Shown: positions 32,866-43,147, counted from the first letter of the stretch. The stretch is 64,000 bases of DNA from a bacterium (GCA_017744355.1 JAGIBK010000005.1:124001-188000), one strand, 5' to 3'. Translations and numbers: made by a program. Notes: generated by a model not told the origin, from the sequence alone.

Positions 32866-34209
32866 ATGAGCGCGATTGACGACCAGATGTCCCTGTTTGC
32901 GGCCGGCAAGGGCGGCACGGGGATCGACCCTGATTCCCCTCTGGCCCACCGGATGCGCCCGCGAGGGATCGACGAGTACCTGGGCCAGGAGCACCTCCTG
33001 GGCGAGGACAAGCCCCTGCGCAAGCTGATCGAGGCCGACAAGGTGCCCTCGCTCATCTTCTGGGGGCCGCCCGGGGTGGGCAAGACCACCCTCGCCCAGC
33101 TCATCGCCCGCGCCACCGAGGCCCGCTTCGTGCCCTTCTCGGCGGTCACCGGCGGGGTGGCCGAGCTGCGCGAGCGGCTCAAGGAGGCCAAGGAGCAGAA
33201 GCGCCTCGGCCGTCGGACCATCCTGTTCATCGACGAGATCCACCGCTTCAACAAGGGCCAGCAGGACGCCTTCCTGCCCCACGTGGAGGACGGCACCGTC
33301 ACCCTGATCGGGGCGACCACCGAGAACCCCAGCTTCGAACTCAACGCGGCGCTGCTCTCCCGGGCGCGGGTGCTGACCCTTCAGCCCCTGCCGGACGAGG
33401 CGATCACGGGCCTCTTGCGCCGCGCCTGGACCGATGCCGAGCGGGGGCTCGGCCAGGATGCCGACGCGCTGAGCGACGAGGTCTTCGCCCTGTTGACCGA
33501 GTTCGCCGGGGGCGACGCCCGCAGCGCCCTCAATGCCCTGGAGACGGTGCGGGACCTGGCGGATCGCTCGCTCGAATCCATCGCCCAGGCCCTCCAGCAG
33601 CGCACCATGCCCTACGACAAGGGCGGCGAGAACCACTACGACACCATCTCGGCCTTCATCAAGACCATCCGGGGATCCAACCCGGACGCAGCCCTCTACT
33701 GGCTGGCTCGCATGCTCGCAGGCGGCGAGGACCCGGTCTTCATCGCACGCCGGCTGCTCATCCTCGCCAGCGAGGACGTGGGCAACGCCGACCCGAGAGC
33801 CCTCTCGGTCGCCATGACCACCTTCCAGGCGGTGCAGGTCCTGGGGATGCCCGAGGCGCGCATCCCCCTCGCGCAGGCCGTCACCTACCTGGCGGCGGCC
33901 CCCAAGAGCAACGCCAGCTACATGGGCATCAACGAGGCCCTCTCGGCCGTCGCCAAGCTGCCCACCTACCCGATCCCCCTCCATCTCAGGAATGCGCCCA
34001 CCAAGCTGATGAAGCAGCTCGGCTACGGCAAGGAGTATCTCTACCCCCACGACTATCCCGGTGGCTTCGTGGGCCAGGCCTACTGGCCGGAGGGGATGCA
34101 GCCGCAGCGCTTCTACCGCCCCACCGAGCACGGGGAGGAAGGCCGGATCAAGGCACGGATCGAGGCCCTGCGCGCCTCGCTCAAGTCGAAGCCGCCGGAG
34201 CGCCCCTGA
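32866..34209 (+). CDS. rarA: Replication-associated recombination ATPase RarA/MgsA
   Basis: 447 residues, the usual length. Walker A GPPGVGKT at 67-74, Walker [22 protein letters not shown], then [18 protein letters not shown], all classic for RarA. The C-terminal MgsA-type tetramerisation region includes [16 protein letters not shown] and the late [18 protein letters not shown]. It is an AAA+ clamp-loader relative that acts at stalled replication forks. Its end overlaps the convergent kinase gene by 29 bases. Confidence 0.95.
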   Translation: MSAIDDQMSLFAAGKGGTGIDPDSPLAHRMRPRGIDEYLGQEHLLGEDKPLRKLIEADKVPSLIFWGPPGVGKTTLAQLIARATEARFVPFSAVTGGVAELRERLKEAKEQKRLGRRTILFIDEIHRFNKGQQDAFLPHVEDGTVTLIGATTENPSFELNAALLSRARVLTLQPLPDEAITGLLRRAWTDAERGLGQDADALSDEVFALLTEFAGGDARSALNALETVRDLADRSLESIAQALQQRTMPYDKGGENHYDTISAFIKTIRGSNPDAALYWLARMLAGGEDPVFIARRLLILASEDVGNADPRALSVAMTTFQAVQVLGMPEARIPLAQAVTYLAAAPKSNASYMGINEALSAVAKLPTYPIPLHLRNAPTKLMKQLGYGKEYLYPHDYPGGFVGQAYWPEGMQPQRFYRPTEHGEEGRIKARIEALRASLKSKPPERP

Positions 34210-36628
34210 TCCCTGCGCGCGCGAGCGGCAGCCTAAACCAGAAGATGCTCCCCTTCCCGGGGCTGCTCTCGACCCCGATCCGCCCCCCGTGGGCCTCGAT
34301 CAGGGCCTTCGAGATGGCCAAACCCAGGCCGGTTCCGCCCTTTCGCATGCCCGGTTCGAGCTGACTGAAGCGCTGGAAGAGCTTGGCTTGGTCCTCGGGC
34401 GGGATCCCGGGCCCGTCGTCCTCGACCTCGCAGACCAGTTCGTCCGCCTCGCGCTTCAGGCGGACCGTGACGTGGCCGCCGGGTGGGGTGAACTTGAGGG
34501 CGTTACCGATCAGGTTGATGAGCACCTGCCCGATGCGCTGGGCGTCCGCCTCCAGGTCGAGGGGCGCGCTTTCGATCTGGCTGATCAGGGTCACCTGGGC
34601 CTGAGCGGCCTGGGGCCGGAAGCTCTCGACGATCTCGTCGACCTTGTCGCCCAGATCGAACGGGGCCACCGTCAGCCGGAAGGTGCCGGCCTCGATCCGG
34701 GCGAAGTCCAGGAGATCGTCGATCAGCCGCTTCAGGCGCTCGCTGCTTGCCTGGATCTGCTTGACGAACTCGAGCTGCTGGGCGGCCAGGGCGCCGCCCA
34801 CCTCGTCCTCCAGGAACTCGGTGTAGCCCATGATCGAGGTCAGAGGGGTGCGCAACTCGTGGGAGACGGCGTTGACGAAGGCGCTCTTGAGGCGATCGAG
34901 CTCTTGGAGCTCGCGGTTGCGCTCCTGGAGGGCCTCTTCGAGCCGCTTCTGCTCCGAGATGTCGATGATGAGCCCTTCGAGCCGGATCTCGCCGGGCTGC
35001 TCGCCCAGCACGCTCACCCCTTGCTCCCAGACCCACTTGGTCCGGTCGTCGGCGGTCCGGAGGCGGTAGACGAGGCGGTAGGGGCGGTGCTCGACGAGCG
35101 AGGCCTCGACCTCCTGGCGCACGCGTTCGCGATCGTCGGGGTGGATCAGGTCGGTGTACCCCAGGTGTCGGTTGTGGACGAGATCGCTCGGCGCGTAGCC
35201 GGTGAGGGCCTTGCTCCCCTCGCTGACGAACTCCATGGTCCAGTGGGGATCGAGCCGGCAGCGATAGGCCATTCCCGGCAGGTTGGAGAGCAGGGCGGCC
35301 TGGCTCCTGCGGTTGGCCTCCAGCTCGCGGGTGCGCGCCTCGAGGCCCTCGGTGGCATCCCGCAGGCCGGAGAGCATCGCCTGGGCGCTCTGGCCGAGCT
35401 GGTCGTGCGGGCCTCGCGGTGTGATGGTACCCGAGAAGTCGTGCCGGGCGATGCGCTGGAAGTGCGCGCTGAGCTCGTTCAGGTAGGCGATCGCCTGCCT
35501 GAAGGCTGTCGCCATCCGGCCGAACTCATCGTCGCTCGGCAGTTCTCCGAGCTGGTTGACGAGCCGCCGGACCTGGTGGAGGTCCCCCTGGGCGAGGGCC
35601 TCGCAGGCGGCGGCCATGGGGGTGAGCGGCCGCGTGGCCCTGCCGATGAGCCAGATGAGCATGGCCGCGAGCGCGAGCAGGATTCCCGTCGCGGCCAGCG
35701 CGCGGGTCCAGAGGAAGTGATTGAGCGGCCGCAAGGTGGCCGCCTCGTCGACCAGGAGCATGACGTGCCAGCCACCCGTGCTCACCCGGTTCGAGAAGAC
35801 CCAGGCGGCCTTGCCGTCGATGGGATCGGTCGCCTTCGCGAAGGAGCCCGGGCTCAGCCGGCTCAGGTGTGGCCAATCGAGCTTCGCGAGCGACGAGGAG
35901 GCGTAGGGCAGAGCGTAGTCCGCGGGCCGCGGGGTGACGATCAGGCGCCCCTGCGGGCTCAGGACCAACAGGTGGGAGTGGGGCATGGTGGGCAGCCGTG
36001 CGATCGCGCGGTTGATCGATTCGAGGCTCAGGTCGGTGCCCGTGATCCCGACGAAGCGCCCGTCGATTCGCAGAGGCAGGGTGAAGGAGACCATGGAAAT
36101 GCCCAGGAGGCGGTAGGGCTCGGTGATGAAGGGGATGCCGAGCCGCTTGGTCTCGGAGTAGAACGCGAAGGAGTCGATGTCCTCGACCCCGGTCAAGCGC
36201 AGCTGCTCGCCCGAGCGGTACCAGTAGGGGGTGAAGCGCCCGTTCGGCATGGCGGGGTGCGATCGCCAGCGCGCGTCTTGGCCGTCGGCGTTGGGCTCGT
36301 AGTTCACGTAGGTGGCCAGGATGTTGGGGGTGTGGCGCACGAGGCTCTGCATGAGGGAAAGGACCGCCTCTCGCTGTCCGAAGCCGCCGCTTTCCTGCAT
36401 GGCCAAGAGGTCGCGCGAGATCTGCTGGGCCCGCAGGTTGTCGGCGTTGAGCTCCTGGGCGACGCTCGCGGTGACGCGCCGACCGTCCTCCGCGATGCGT
36501 TCGACCAGCATCCGCTTGAGGAACGTGGCGCCGCTCGCGATGAGCAGCCCGAGCAACAGGGCCGTGATCAGGCCGACCTTGGCGGCGATCTGGGCGTTGA
36601 GGTGCTGGAATGCGAAGGGCTTCTTCAT
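34181..36628 (-). CDS. Sensor histidine kinase with Cache, HAMP and PAS domains
   Basis: 815 residues. A first membrane helix (about 16-38) precedes a double-Cache periplasmic domain of some 260 residues ([39 protein letters not shown]). A second helix ([19 protein letters not shown]) leads to HAMP, then a PAS/PAC domain ([23 protein letters not shown]). The H-box is [11 protein letters not shown], with [18 protein letters not shown] in the ATPase domain. Cache domains sense small external ligands such as amino or carboxylic acids. No response regulator gene is adjacent. Confidence 0.92.
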   Translation of the reverse strand: MKKPFAFQHLNAQIAAKVGLITALLLGLLIASGATFLKRMLVERIAEDGRRVTASVAQELNADNLRAQQISRDLLAMQESGGFGQREAVLSLMQSLVRHTPNILATYVNYEPNADGQDARWRSHPAMPNGRFTPYWYRSGEQLRLTGVEDIDSFAFYSETKRLGIPFITEPYRLLGISMVSFTLPLRIDGRFVGITGTDLSLESINRAIARLPTMPHSHLLVLSPQGRLIVTPRPADYALPYASSSLAKLDWPHLSRLSPGSFAKATDPIDGKAAWVFSNRVSTGGWHVMLLVDEAATLRPLNHFLWTRALAATGILLALAAMLIWLIGRATRPLTPMAAACEALAQGDLHQVRRLVNQLGELPSDDEFGRMATAFRQAIAYLNELSAHFQRIARHDFSGTITPRGPHDQLGQSAQAMLSGLRDATEGLEARTRELEANRRSQAALLSNLPGMAYRCRLDPHWTMEFVSEGSKALTGYAPSDLVHNRHLGYTDLIHPDDRERVRQEVEASLVEHRPYRLVYRLRTADDRTKWVWEQGVSVLGEQPGEIRLEGLIIDISEQKRLEEALQERNRELQELDRLKSAFVNAVSHELRTPLTSIMGYTEFLEDEVGGALAAQQLEFVKQIQASSERLKRLIDDLLDFARIEAGTFRLTVAPFDLGDKVDEIVESFRPQAAQAQVTLISQIESAPLDLEADAQRIGQVLINLIGNALKFTPPGGHVTVRLKREADELVCEVEDDGPGIPPEDQAKLFQRFSQLEPGMRKGGTGLGLAISKALIEAHGGRIGVESSPGKGSIFWFRLPLARAGIRGAPAAST

Positions 36629-36652
36629 CAGGGCCTGCCGGGGCGCGGAGAA

Positions 36653-36925
36653 TCAGCGCAGGGCGCGCTCGCGATCGCCCGCCGACATGCTCGCGGGCTG
36701 GAGGTAGATCTCTTCGACCTTGCGCTGGAGGCGACGGAGCCTCGCGAGCATGAACCAAATGTAGCTCGCGAGGCTCTGGTCATCCGCTTCGAAGAAGAGC
36801 TGAGCCGTCTCGCGGACCTGGCGGCTGTGCACCGACAGGTGGCGCGGGTGCTCGCGGGCGAGTTCCTCGAGGAGGATCTGCTCCGCACCGTTTGCGGCTG
36901 GTAGGTAATGTTTGAAGCTGCCCAT
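36653..36925 (-). CDS. Small unknown protein upstream of the Cache kinase
   Basis: 90 residues, all helical (ILLEELAREHPRHLSVHSRQ, IWFMLARLRRLQRKVEEIYLQ). No signal peptide or family recognised. ATG 36925 follows AAGGGG by eight bases. GTG 36955 would add ten residues. It lies 24 bases before the kinase gene in the same direction and may be co-transcribed with it. Confidence 0.55.
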   Translation of the reverse strand: MGSFKHYLPAANGAEQILLEELAREHPRHLSVHSRQVRETAQLFFEADDQSLASYIWFMLARLRRLQRKVEEIYLQPASMSAGDRERALR

Positions 36926-37191
36926 CGCCTTCACCCCTTCGTGCAAGCGTTCCACTCCGTCGCGCGCGGGTGGCCTCTCGCGAGGATCTCGCGAGGCTCG
37001 AACGGGTCTGATTGTTGCGGTGATGGGGCCTGACGGGGCGGCGGGCCTGGTGGGTCAGGGGGTGTTTCTTGGTCCTGGGGTCAAGTGTAACTCCCGGTGA
37101 GGGGGTGTCAACGGCCTGCCCCGCGCATGCTAGAATCCAGACGGATGGCGGCTGCTCTCGATGGGGCGGCGTAGAAGCGAGGGAGGCTTTA
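36926..37191. other. Palindrome-rich divergent intergenic region
   Basis: 266 bases without a convincing gene. Two copies of the self-complementary CTCGCGAG lie close together around 36977-36994, and CCTGAC and GTCAGG form a wider inverted repeat near 37030-37060. The region must hold promoters for the leftward 90-residue gene and the rightward lipoprotein. A single TGTAAC occurs near 37086. Confidence 0.4.
37128..37136 (+). promoter_or_regulatory. Extended -10 promoter for the small lipoprotein
   Basis: TGCTAGAAT is an extended -10 element (TGn plus TAGAAT at 37131-37136). No good -35 is visible, as is common with extended -10 sites. Transcription would start near 37143, about 50 bases before the ATG. 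Confidence 0.5.
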
Positions 37192-37731
37192 ATGAAGCGA
37201 GTCTTGATCCCGGCGTTGGCGGTGGCGGCTTTGGCGGCGTGCACAACCCCGCCGATCGATACCCCGAAGGCGACCGGCAGCGTCACTCTGAGCGAGTTGA
37301 CGGGTCTTCCCCGCGAGACGGCCGGCCCCGCCATGGTGCCCGCGGTCCCCGCCTTCAACATCAACGCGCCGGAGGGGCTCGCGATCCCCGTGCCCGACAA
37401 CGCGCGGCAGGTGACCCTCTCGACGGCGACGCTCCACATCAAGTTGACGAACCGGATGGCGATCCCGCTGCAGTTCAGGCTGGCGCTGTCCAAGACCGAC
37501 CGTCCCTACGAGGATGCGTCGGCCAGCCTCACCCCGGAGCCGCTCCTCATCGCGGAAGGCGAGTCCAAGCAAATCGATCGGCCGGTGGATCCCACCCTGT
37601 TCAAGCAGCCCAAGGTCTACATGGGCGTGACCCTGAGCACCCCGGGCAACTTCCCGAAGATCGTGACGGTCCGGGGGACGGACGCCATCGACGTGGAGTC
37701 GTGGGTGACGGTGCAGGTGAAGCTGCTGTAG
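37192..37731 (+). CDS. Small lipoprotein of unknown function
   Basis: 179 residues, lipobox AALAAC with Cys17. The mature part looks like an immunoglobulin-like or other beta-sandwich domain (LHIKLTNRMAIPLQFRLALS). I recognise no family. ATG 37192 has GGGAGG six bases upstream, and the signal peptide starts there. It ends four bases from the stop of the convergent LysM gene. Confidence 0.68.
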   Translation: MKRVLIPALAVAALAACTTPPIDTPKATGSVTLSELTGLPRETAGPAMVPAVPAFNINAPEGLAIPVPDNARQVTLSTATLHIKLTNRMAIPLQFRLALSKTDRPYEDASASLTPEPLLIAEGESKQIDRPVDPTLFKQPKVYMGVTLSTPGNFPKIVTVRGTDAIDVESWVTVQVKLL

Positions 37732-37735
37732 TAGG

Positions 37736-38740
37736 TCAGGGCGCGACGGCCGAGGTGCGCTGGGCCTCCGGGCGTACCGGCGTGCCGTCGTCCGCCCAGA
37801 CCAGGCCGGCCTCGGTACGCACGAAGAAGGTGCCGTTGACGCGGCGGTGACCCTGGATGGTCGGTTCGGCGCTCGCCGGCTCGGGCGCGGCGGGCTCGGA
37901 CGGCCGGGCGGCAGGGACCGGAGGCGCCGGCGGCTGCGGCGCAGCGGCAGGAGCTTGGCGGCTGGGGTAGACCTGCTCGGCCAGGCGCTTGCTCCATTCG
38001 CCGCGCACGGGGGTCTTGTCGTCGGCCCAGACCAGCTGGCCCTGCACGATCCGGTAGAAGTGGCCGTCGACGCGGCGGTGGCCCTGGAACTGGTCCCCCA
38101 CCACCCCGGGTTGGAGCGGCTTGGCGGGCACCTGGCGTGCGGGCGGTCGGCTCATGCGCGGGGCTTCGCGCTTGTCGACGGGCGTGATCGAGACGTCGAA
38201 GCCGCCGTCCGGCTTGCGCGACACCACCGCGCGAGAAGGGGTCTGCTTGGCCGTATGCTTGCCCAGGCCCTCGGTGGTGCGCAGGGAATGCTTGGAGGGC
38301 TGCGTGGCCTGCCGGGTCTTGGCGCTGGGCGCCGCGTGATCGGGGGCGCTGGCGCGCGCGCTCGTCGGGATGAGCAGCAGCTGGCCCGGATAGATCAGGT
38401 CGGGATTCTGGATGATGCCCTGGTTGGCGGCGTAGAGCGAGCGCCACTGGCGGCCCTTGCCCAGGAGCACGCGCGAGATGGTCCAGAGGCAGTCGCCCTC
38501 TTTGACCCGGTAGCGCTGCGCCGGCGTCTCGCGTACCAATCGGACGGGCTTTTCCGGCACGGTGATGGCCGGGGCGGGCTCGGGGGTCTGGGCGGCGTCG
38601 GGCAGCGGCTGGGGAGGCGCCTCGGGGGCGTGCGCGGCAGCGCTCGCATCCACCGCCGTGGGCAGCACGAGACCCGCCAGCAGCGTGGCGGCGACGACGG
38701 GATTGGTTAGAGTCCTGCGGACGCGCATCGGATTCCCCAA
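37736..38740 (-). CDS. LysM-domain exported protein with a duplicated C-terminal motif
   Basis: 334 residues with an N-terminal signal sequence. A LysM domain lies at about 75-125 (YRVKEGDCLWTISRVLLG, NPDLIYPGQLLLIP), which binds peptidoglycan. Two copies of a roughly 30-residue unit follow, QGHRRVDGHFY...GQLVWADDKTPVRGEW and QGHRRVNGTFF...AGLVWADDGTPVRPEA, separated by Pro/Ala linkers. The repeat is unknown to me. ATG 38728 is an alternative start. A cell-wall-attached periplasmic or surface role is likely. Confidence 0.78.
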   Translation of the reverse strand: MGNPMRVRRTLTNPVVAATLLAGLVLPTAVDASAAAHAPEAPPQPLPDAAQTPEPAPAITVPEKPVRLVRETPAQRYRVKEGDCLWTISRVLLGKGRQWRSLYAANQGIIQNPDLIYPGQLLLIPTSARASAPDHAAPSAKTRQATQPSKHSLRTTEGLGKHTAKQTPSRAVVSRKPDGGFDVSITPVDKREAPRMSRPPARQVPAKPLQPGVVGDQFQGHRRVDGHFYRIVQGQLVWADDKTPVRGEWSKRLAEQVYPSRQAPAAAPQPPAPPVPAARPSEPAAPEPASAEPTIQGHRRVNGTFFVRTEAGLVWADDGTPVRPEAQRTSAVAP

Positions 38741-38832
38741 ACAGGCGGAAGCTATCCCATGATCTCGGCGGAGCCTTCACGATCTGAAGGGTCCCCATCG
38801 ATCTATACCTTGAATGGTCCTTTACTTCAAGG

Positions 38833-39675
38833 TCAGGCCTTACGGGTCTTGGGATCCAAGAGGTCCCGAAGCCCGTCGCCAAGCAGGTTGAAGCCCAAAA
38901 CCACCGCCATGACGGCGAGGCCGGGGAAGGCGACGGTCCAGGGGGCCGAGCGGATGAAGGCGCGGGCCTGGTTGAGCATGGTCCCCCACTCGGGCTGGGG
39001 CGGCTGGGCGCCCAGCCCCAGGAAGGAAAGGCCCGCCGTCTCGAGGATGGCGGTCGCGATCCCGAGGGTGGCCTGCACCAGGATGGGGGTCAGGCAGTTG
39101 GGCAACACGTGCCGCCACAGCATAAAAGCGTGGGAAGCCCCCGCCATCCGCGCGGCCTCGACGTACTCCTGCTCTTTGAGCCCGAGGGCTGCCGCGCGCA
39201 CCAGGCGCGCGTACTGCGGCACGTTGACCAGCCCGATGGCGAGCATGGCGTTGGTCAGGCTCGGTCCGAGCACCGCCACCACGAGGATCGCAAGCAGCAT
39301 CCCGGGGAAGGCCATGAGCATGTCCATCAGGCGCATGAGGGTCTCGTCCACCCACTTGCCGGCGTAGCCCGACACGAGCCCGATGGGCACGCCGAGGCCG
39401 AGGGCGATCGCCACCGACAGGAGCCCCACCTGCAAGGAGACCCCCGCCCCCCACAAGAGGCGCGACAGCAGGTCCCGCCCCAGGTCGTCGGTGCCGAGCC
39501 AGTGGGCGAACGAGGGCGGCTGCAGGCGCTGGGCCAGGTCCTGGGCCAGAGGGTCGTGAGGGGAGAGCCACGGGGCCAAAAGCGCGATGGCGAAGTACGC
39601 CAGCACGAGCGCACCGCCCGCGACCGCCGAGCGGTTGCGCGCGAAGCGCCGGGCAAAGAGCGAAAGCTGGCTCAT
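38833..39675 (-). CDS. dppC: Dipeptide/oligopeptide ABC transporter permease DppC
   Basis: 280 residues with about six membrane helices. The N-terminal HWLGTDDLGRDLLSRLLWG and the EAA loop EYVEAARMAGASHAFMLWRHVLPN are typical of DppC/OppC. ATG 39675 overlaps the dppB stop (ATGA), so the two are coupled. The operon order is dppA-dppB-dppC. No ATPase gene is adjacent, so it may borrow ATPases encoded elsewhere, for example the OppDF pair near 57 kb. Confidence 0.92.
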   Translation of the reverse strand: MSQLSLFARRFARNRSAVAGGALVLAYFAIALLAPWLSPHDPLAQDLAQRLQPPSFAHWLGTDDLGRDLLSRLLWGAGVSLQVGLLSVAIALGLGVPIGLVSGYAGKWVDETLMRLMDMLMAFPGMLLAILVVAVLGPSLTNAMLAIGLVNVPQYARLVRAAALGLKEQEYVEAARMAGASHAFMLWRHVLPNCLTPILVQATLGIATAILETAGLSFLGLGAQPPQPEWGTMLNQARAFIRSAPWTVAFPGLAVMAVVLGFNLLGDGLRDLLDPKTRKA

Positions 39676-40673
39676 CCGCGCAACCTCGGATCGAGCCGGG
39701 GGTAGAGCAGGTCGGTCATGAGGTTGACGAGCACGAACGAGAAGGCGAATACCAGCACGCACCCTTGTAACAGGGGGAAGTCCCGGGCGAAGACCGCCCC
39801 CATCGCGAGCGAGCCGATCCCCGGCCACGAGAAGATGCTCTCGGTCAGGACCGCCCCCGAGAGCAGGGTGCCCAGTTGCAAGCCCGCGACCGTCACGATG
39901 GGGATCAGGGCGTTGCGAAGGGCGTGGCGCCAGACGACCACCTTCTCGCTGAGGCCCTTGGCGCGGGCCGCGCGCACGTAGTCGGCGCCCAGCACCTCCA
40001 GCATGGCCGCGCGGGTCATGCGGGTGATGACGGCCATGGGCACCGTCGCGAGCGTCAGCGCGGGCAGGATGAGGTGCCGCGCGCTCGAAACGAAGGCTTG
40101 AGGGTCGCGGGCGAGGAGGCTATCGAGCAGGTAGAAGCCCGTCACGGCCGGGATGTCGAGGGCGAGATCCAGCCTTCCCGAGAGGGGCGTCAGGCGCAGG
40201 AAGGCCGAGAAGACCAGCATCAGGACGAGCCCCAGCCAGAAGATGGGCATGGAGGTCCCCACCAGCGCGCCCGAGGTGGCGAGCATGTCCACCCACGAGC
40301 CCTTGCGCCGTGCCGCCAGGATCCCCACGGGCACCCCGACCGCGAGCGCGATCGCAAGGGACGCCACCGCAAGCTCGATCGTCGCTGGCAGGCGGCGGGC
40401 GATCTCGACCGTCACCGCCTCGCCGGTGGTGATCGAGCGGCCCAGATCCCCGTGGGAAAGCCGCGCGACGTAGGTGCCGAACTGGACGACAGGAGGCCGG
40501 TCGAGCCCGAGATCGCTGCGGAGCTTGGCGATGGTCTCGGGCCGGGCCCGCTCGCCGAGCATCACCTGGGCGGGATCCCCCGGCACCAGGCGCACGGCGA
40601 CGAACACCACCAGGGTCACCCCGAACAGGATGGGCACGAGGAGCAAGAGGCGCCGTAGGAGGGTCTGGAGCAT
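39672..40673 (-). CDS. dppB: Dipeptide/oligopeptide ABC transporter permease DppB
   Basis: 333 residues, usual length. The family opening (LLVPILFGVTLVVFVAVRLVPGDPAQ), six membrane helices and the EAA loop DYVRAARAKGLSEKVVVWRH mark it as DppB/OppB. It pairs with DppC to make the inner-membrane channel. It follows the binding-protein gene by 13 bases. Confidence 0.93.
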   Translation of the reverse strand: MLQTLLRRLLLLVPILFGVTLVVFVAVRLVPGDPAQVMLGERARPETIAKLRSDLGLDRPPVVQFGTYVARLSHGDLGRSITTGEAVTVEIARRLPATIELAVASLAIALAVGVPVGILAARRKGSWVDMLATSGALVGTSMPIFWLGLVLMLVFSAFLRLTPLSGRLDLALDIPAVTGFYLLDSLLARDPQAFVSSARHLILPALTLATVPMAVITRMTRAAMLEVLGADYVRAARAKGLSEKVVVWRHALRNALIPIVTVAGLQLGTLLSGAVLTESIFSWPGIGSLAMGAVFARDFPLLQGCVLVFAFSFVLVNLMTDLLYPRLDPRLRG

Positions 40674-40686
40674 GACGGTCTCCTGA

Positions 40687-42282
40687 CTAGTCGGAAAGCC
40701 AGACCCGCTCGAAGTACTTCGTGCCCGTGGGGTGGAGCGCGAAGCCCTTCACGTCCCGGCGGAACGCGGCGAGCTGCTTGGCGTGGAAGAGCGGCACCAT
40801 GGGCGTATCGGCCTGGATCAGGACCTGGGCCTCCTCGTAGAGGCGCTTGCGCACGGCGGGATCGAGGGTGGTGCGGGCCCGGGTCAAGAGGCGGTGGACC
40901 GCCTCGCCCCGGTAGAACGAGTAATTGGTCGCGCTGCCGCCCGGTCGGGCATTTGCCGCGTCCAGGAGGGTGTAGAGGAAGTTGTCAGGGTCCCCGAAGT
41001 CGCCCACCCACCCGATGAGCGCCGCCTGGTGGTCGCCCTTGCCCACCTTGTCCAGGTACGTCCCCCACTCGTAGGTCTTGATCTTCGCGCGGATGCCCAC
41101 CTGGGCGAGGCTCTGCTGGATGGCCTCGGCCGTGCGCTGCCCCTGGGGCATGTAGGGCCTTACCACCGGCAGGCTCCACAGCTCCAGGTCGAAGCCCTTG
41201 GGATAGCCGGCTTCGGCGAGCAGGCGCCGGGCTTCGGTCGGGTCGTGGGGCAGGTCCTTGAGGCGGGTGTTGTAGCCCGGGATGGTCGGGGGCATGGGCA
41301 CCACCGCACCCTCGCCCAGCTTGCCGCCCGCGAAGAAAGCCTTGACCAGGGCGGGCTTGTCGATGGCCAGGGCGACGGCCCGCCTCACCCGTGCGTCGGT
41401 GAAGGGGGGCTTGAGGTTGTTCAGGGCCAGGTAGCCCACGTTGAGGCCTGCCTGGGAGTAGAACGCAAGCTCGGGGTCGGCCTCGATCCGCCCCACGTCG
41501 TCGGGGTTGATCCCGTCCATGCCGTGGACCTCGCCCACCTCCAGCTCGAGCAGGCGCACCGCGTTGTCGGTCACCGGCTTGAAGACGAGCTTGTCCAGGT
41601 AAGGGCGGCCGTCCCAGTAGTCCGGGTTCGCTTCGAGCACCAGGCGCTCGCCCGGCACCCACTTCACGAAGCGGAAGGGCCCGGTGCCCACCGGGTGGCG
41701 CGCCACGTCCACCCCCCATTTTTCGAGGGCCTTGGGCGAGATGATGGCCATGGAGGCGATCGCCAGGTTGCGCAAGAAGGTGGCATCAGGGGTCTTGAGC
41801 CTCAGGCGCACCGTCTTGGGGTCGAGCACCTGCACGTCCCGGATGGTGGGGGCGAAGAAGTTGGCCCAGTACTCGAAGACCTGGCCCGGCTGGGGGTGGG
41901 CCTGGCGGTCGAAGGAGATCTTGACCGCGCGGGCGTCGAAGGGGGTGCCGTCGTGGAAGCGCACGCCCTCTCGCAGGTGGAAGGTGTAGGTCTTGCCGTC
42001 GGGCGAGATTTCCCAGTGGGTGGCGAGCGCCGGCTCGATCTCGGTCGAGTCCTGCTTGAAGCGCACCAGACCGTTGAAGAGGTTCTCGGTGACGGTGGCG
42101 CTCTCGGCCTCGTTGATGTCCGCCGGATCCAGGCGGGTGGCGTCCTTGCCCTTGGCGTAGATCAAGACCCCGCCGTAGCGCGGCTTTTCCGCGCGCGCGG
42201 TGGGCTTGGGGCCCGAGCAGCCCCCGAGGGCCACGAGGAGGCCGAGGGCCAGGGCGAGAAAGGCGGATCGTCGGGGTTTCAC
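40687..42282 (-). CDS. dppA: Peptide-binding lipoprotein (SBP family 5, DppA/OppA-like)
   Basis: 531 residues, lipobox ALGGC with Cys22. The family 5 pattern includes YTFHLREGVRFHDGTPFDARAV, HPVGTGPFRFVKWVPGE and AVALAIDKPALVKAFF. It would capture peptides (or other oligomers such as nickel chelates or sugars) at the membrane and deliver them to DppBC. First gene of the dppABC run, five bases downstream of a kinase gene, which may regulate it or share its transcript. Confidence 0.92.
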   Translation of the reverse strand: MKPRRSAFLALALGLLVALGGCSGPKPTARAEKPRYGGVLIYAKGKDATRLDPADINEAESATVTENLFNGLVRFKQDSTEIEPALATHWEISPDGKTYTFHLREGVRFHDGTPFDARAVKISFDRQAHPQPGQVFEYWANFFAPTIRDVQVLDPKTVRLRLKTPDATFLRNLAIASMAIISPKALEKWGVDVARHPVGTGPFRFVKWVPGERLVLEANPDYWDGRPYLDKLVFKPVTDNAVRLLELEVGEVHGMDGINPDDVGRIEADPELAFYSQAGLNVGYLALNNLKPPFTDARVRRAVALAIDKPALVKAFFAGGKLGEGAVVPMPPTIPGYNTRLKDLPHDPTEARRLLAEAGYPKGFDLELWSLPVVRPYMPQGQRTAEAIQQSLAQVGIRAKIKTYEWGTYLDKVGKGDHQAALIGWVGDFGDPDNFLYTLLDAANARPGGSATNYSFYRGEAVHRLLTRARTTLDPAVRKRLYEEAQVLIQADTPMVPLFHAKQLAAFRRDVKGFALHPTGTKYFERVWLSD

Positions 42283-42286
42283 CGGC

Positions 42287-43147
42287 TTATTTTAGCACCT
42301 CGTCCGATTCCTGCCAGACCGGGAGGGTGAAGCCGAAGGTGCTGCCCTCGCCCGGGATGCTCTGGGCCCAGATGTGGCCACCTTGCAGCTCGATCAGGTT
42401 CTTGGAGAGCGAAAGCCCGAGGCCCAGGCCGCCGAATGCCCGGGTGGCGCTCGGGTCGGCCTGGAAGAAGCTGGTGAAGAGCATGGGCAACTGCTCCGGG
42501 TTGATCCCGATCCCGGAGTCCGTTACTTCGACCCGAACCATCGGGCGGCCGTCAGCCGGCTCGAGTCTGGCGCTCAGGGTGACGGTGCCGCCGACCGGCG
42601 TGAACTTGAGGGCGTTGGTCAATAGGTGGCCGAGGACCTGGAAGGCCCGCGAGGGATCGGCGTACACGTAGGGCAGGGGGTTTTCGACCATGCAGCTCAG
42701 GAGGATCTCCTTGGGGGAGGCGAGCTTGCGATACTGCTCGCAGACCTGCTGCACCAAGAGTTCCAGTGAGAGCGGCTGGCGATCCAGCTCCAGGGTGCCG
42801 GTCGCCAGTTGGCTCATGTCGAGCATCGTGTTGATCAGATCCCGCAGGTGGTAGCCCTCGCTCAGGATCTGGTGCATGAAGCTGCGCTGCTCGTCGTTCA
42901 GACGCTCGTTCAGCTCTTCTTCGAGCAGTTCCCCGTAGCCCAGGATCCCCGAGAGCGGGGTGCGCAGCTCGTGGGCCACGTTGGAGAGCAGGTTGCGCCG
43001 CAGCTGCTCGAGGGCTCTGAGTTGCTGCTCGATGGGGATCGCCCCGTTGGGCTCGTGCTGGGCATTGCGGCAGTAGGTGTGCAGGGCGGCTCGTTGCCGC
43101 ACCAATGCGCTCAGGCGGCTCAGTTTCGAGCAGAACTGCGACCTCAC
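42287..43147 (-). CDS. Soluble histidine kinase
   Basis: 286 residues without membrane segments. The H-box is LSNVAHELRTPLSGILGYGE. The ATPase part shows LLTNALKFTPVGG, DSGIGINPEQ and GLGLGLSLSKNLIELQGG. No sensory domain beyond a short N-terminal helix, so input must come from a partner. GTG start at 43147 with GGAGGGAGG upstream. The kinase precedes dppA by only five bases. No response regulator is adjacent. Confidence 0.85.
   Translation of the reverse strand: MRSQFCSKLSRLSALVRQRAALHTYCRNAQHEPNGAIPIEQQLRALEQLRRNLLSNVAHELRTPLSGILGYGELLEEELNERLNDEQRSFMHQILSEGYHLRDLINTMLDMSQLATGTLELDRQPLSLELLVQQVCEQYRKLASPKEILLSCMVENPLPYVYADPSRAFQVLGHLLTNALKFTPVGGTVTLSARLEPADGRPMVRVEVTDSGIGINPEQLPMLFTSFFQADPSATRAFGGLGLGLSLSKNLIELQGGHIWAQSIPGEGSTFGFTLPVWQESDEVLK

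Noticed and set aside
34061-36904. 947-codon antisense frame opposite the Cache kinase
   Set aside because: A shadow of a clear histidine kinase, with no motif of its own.
38833-42282. A nickel (Nik) rather than peptide transporter
   Set aside because: Family 5 binding proteins can carry nickel, but nothing specific to NikA is visible and no nickel enzyme genes are near.
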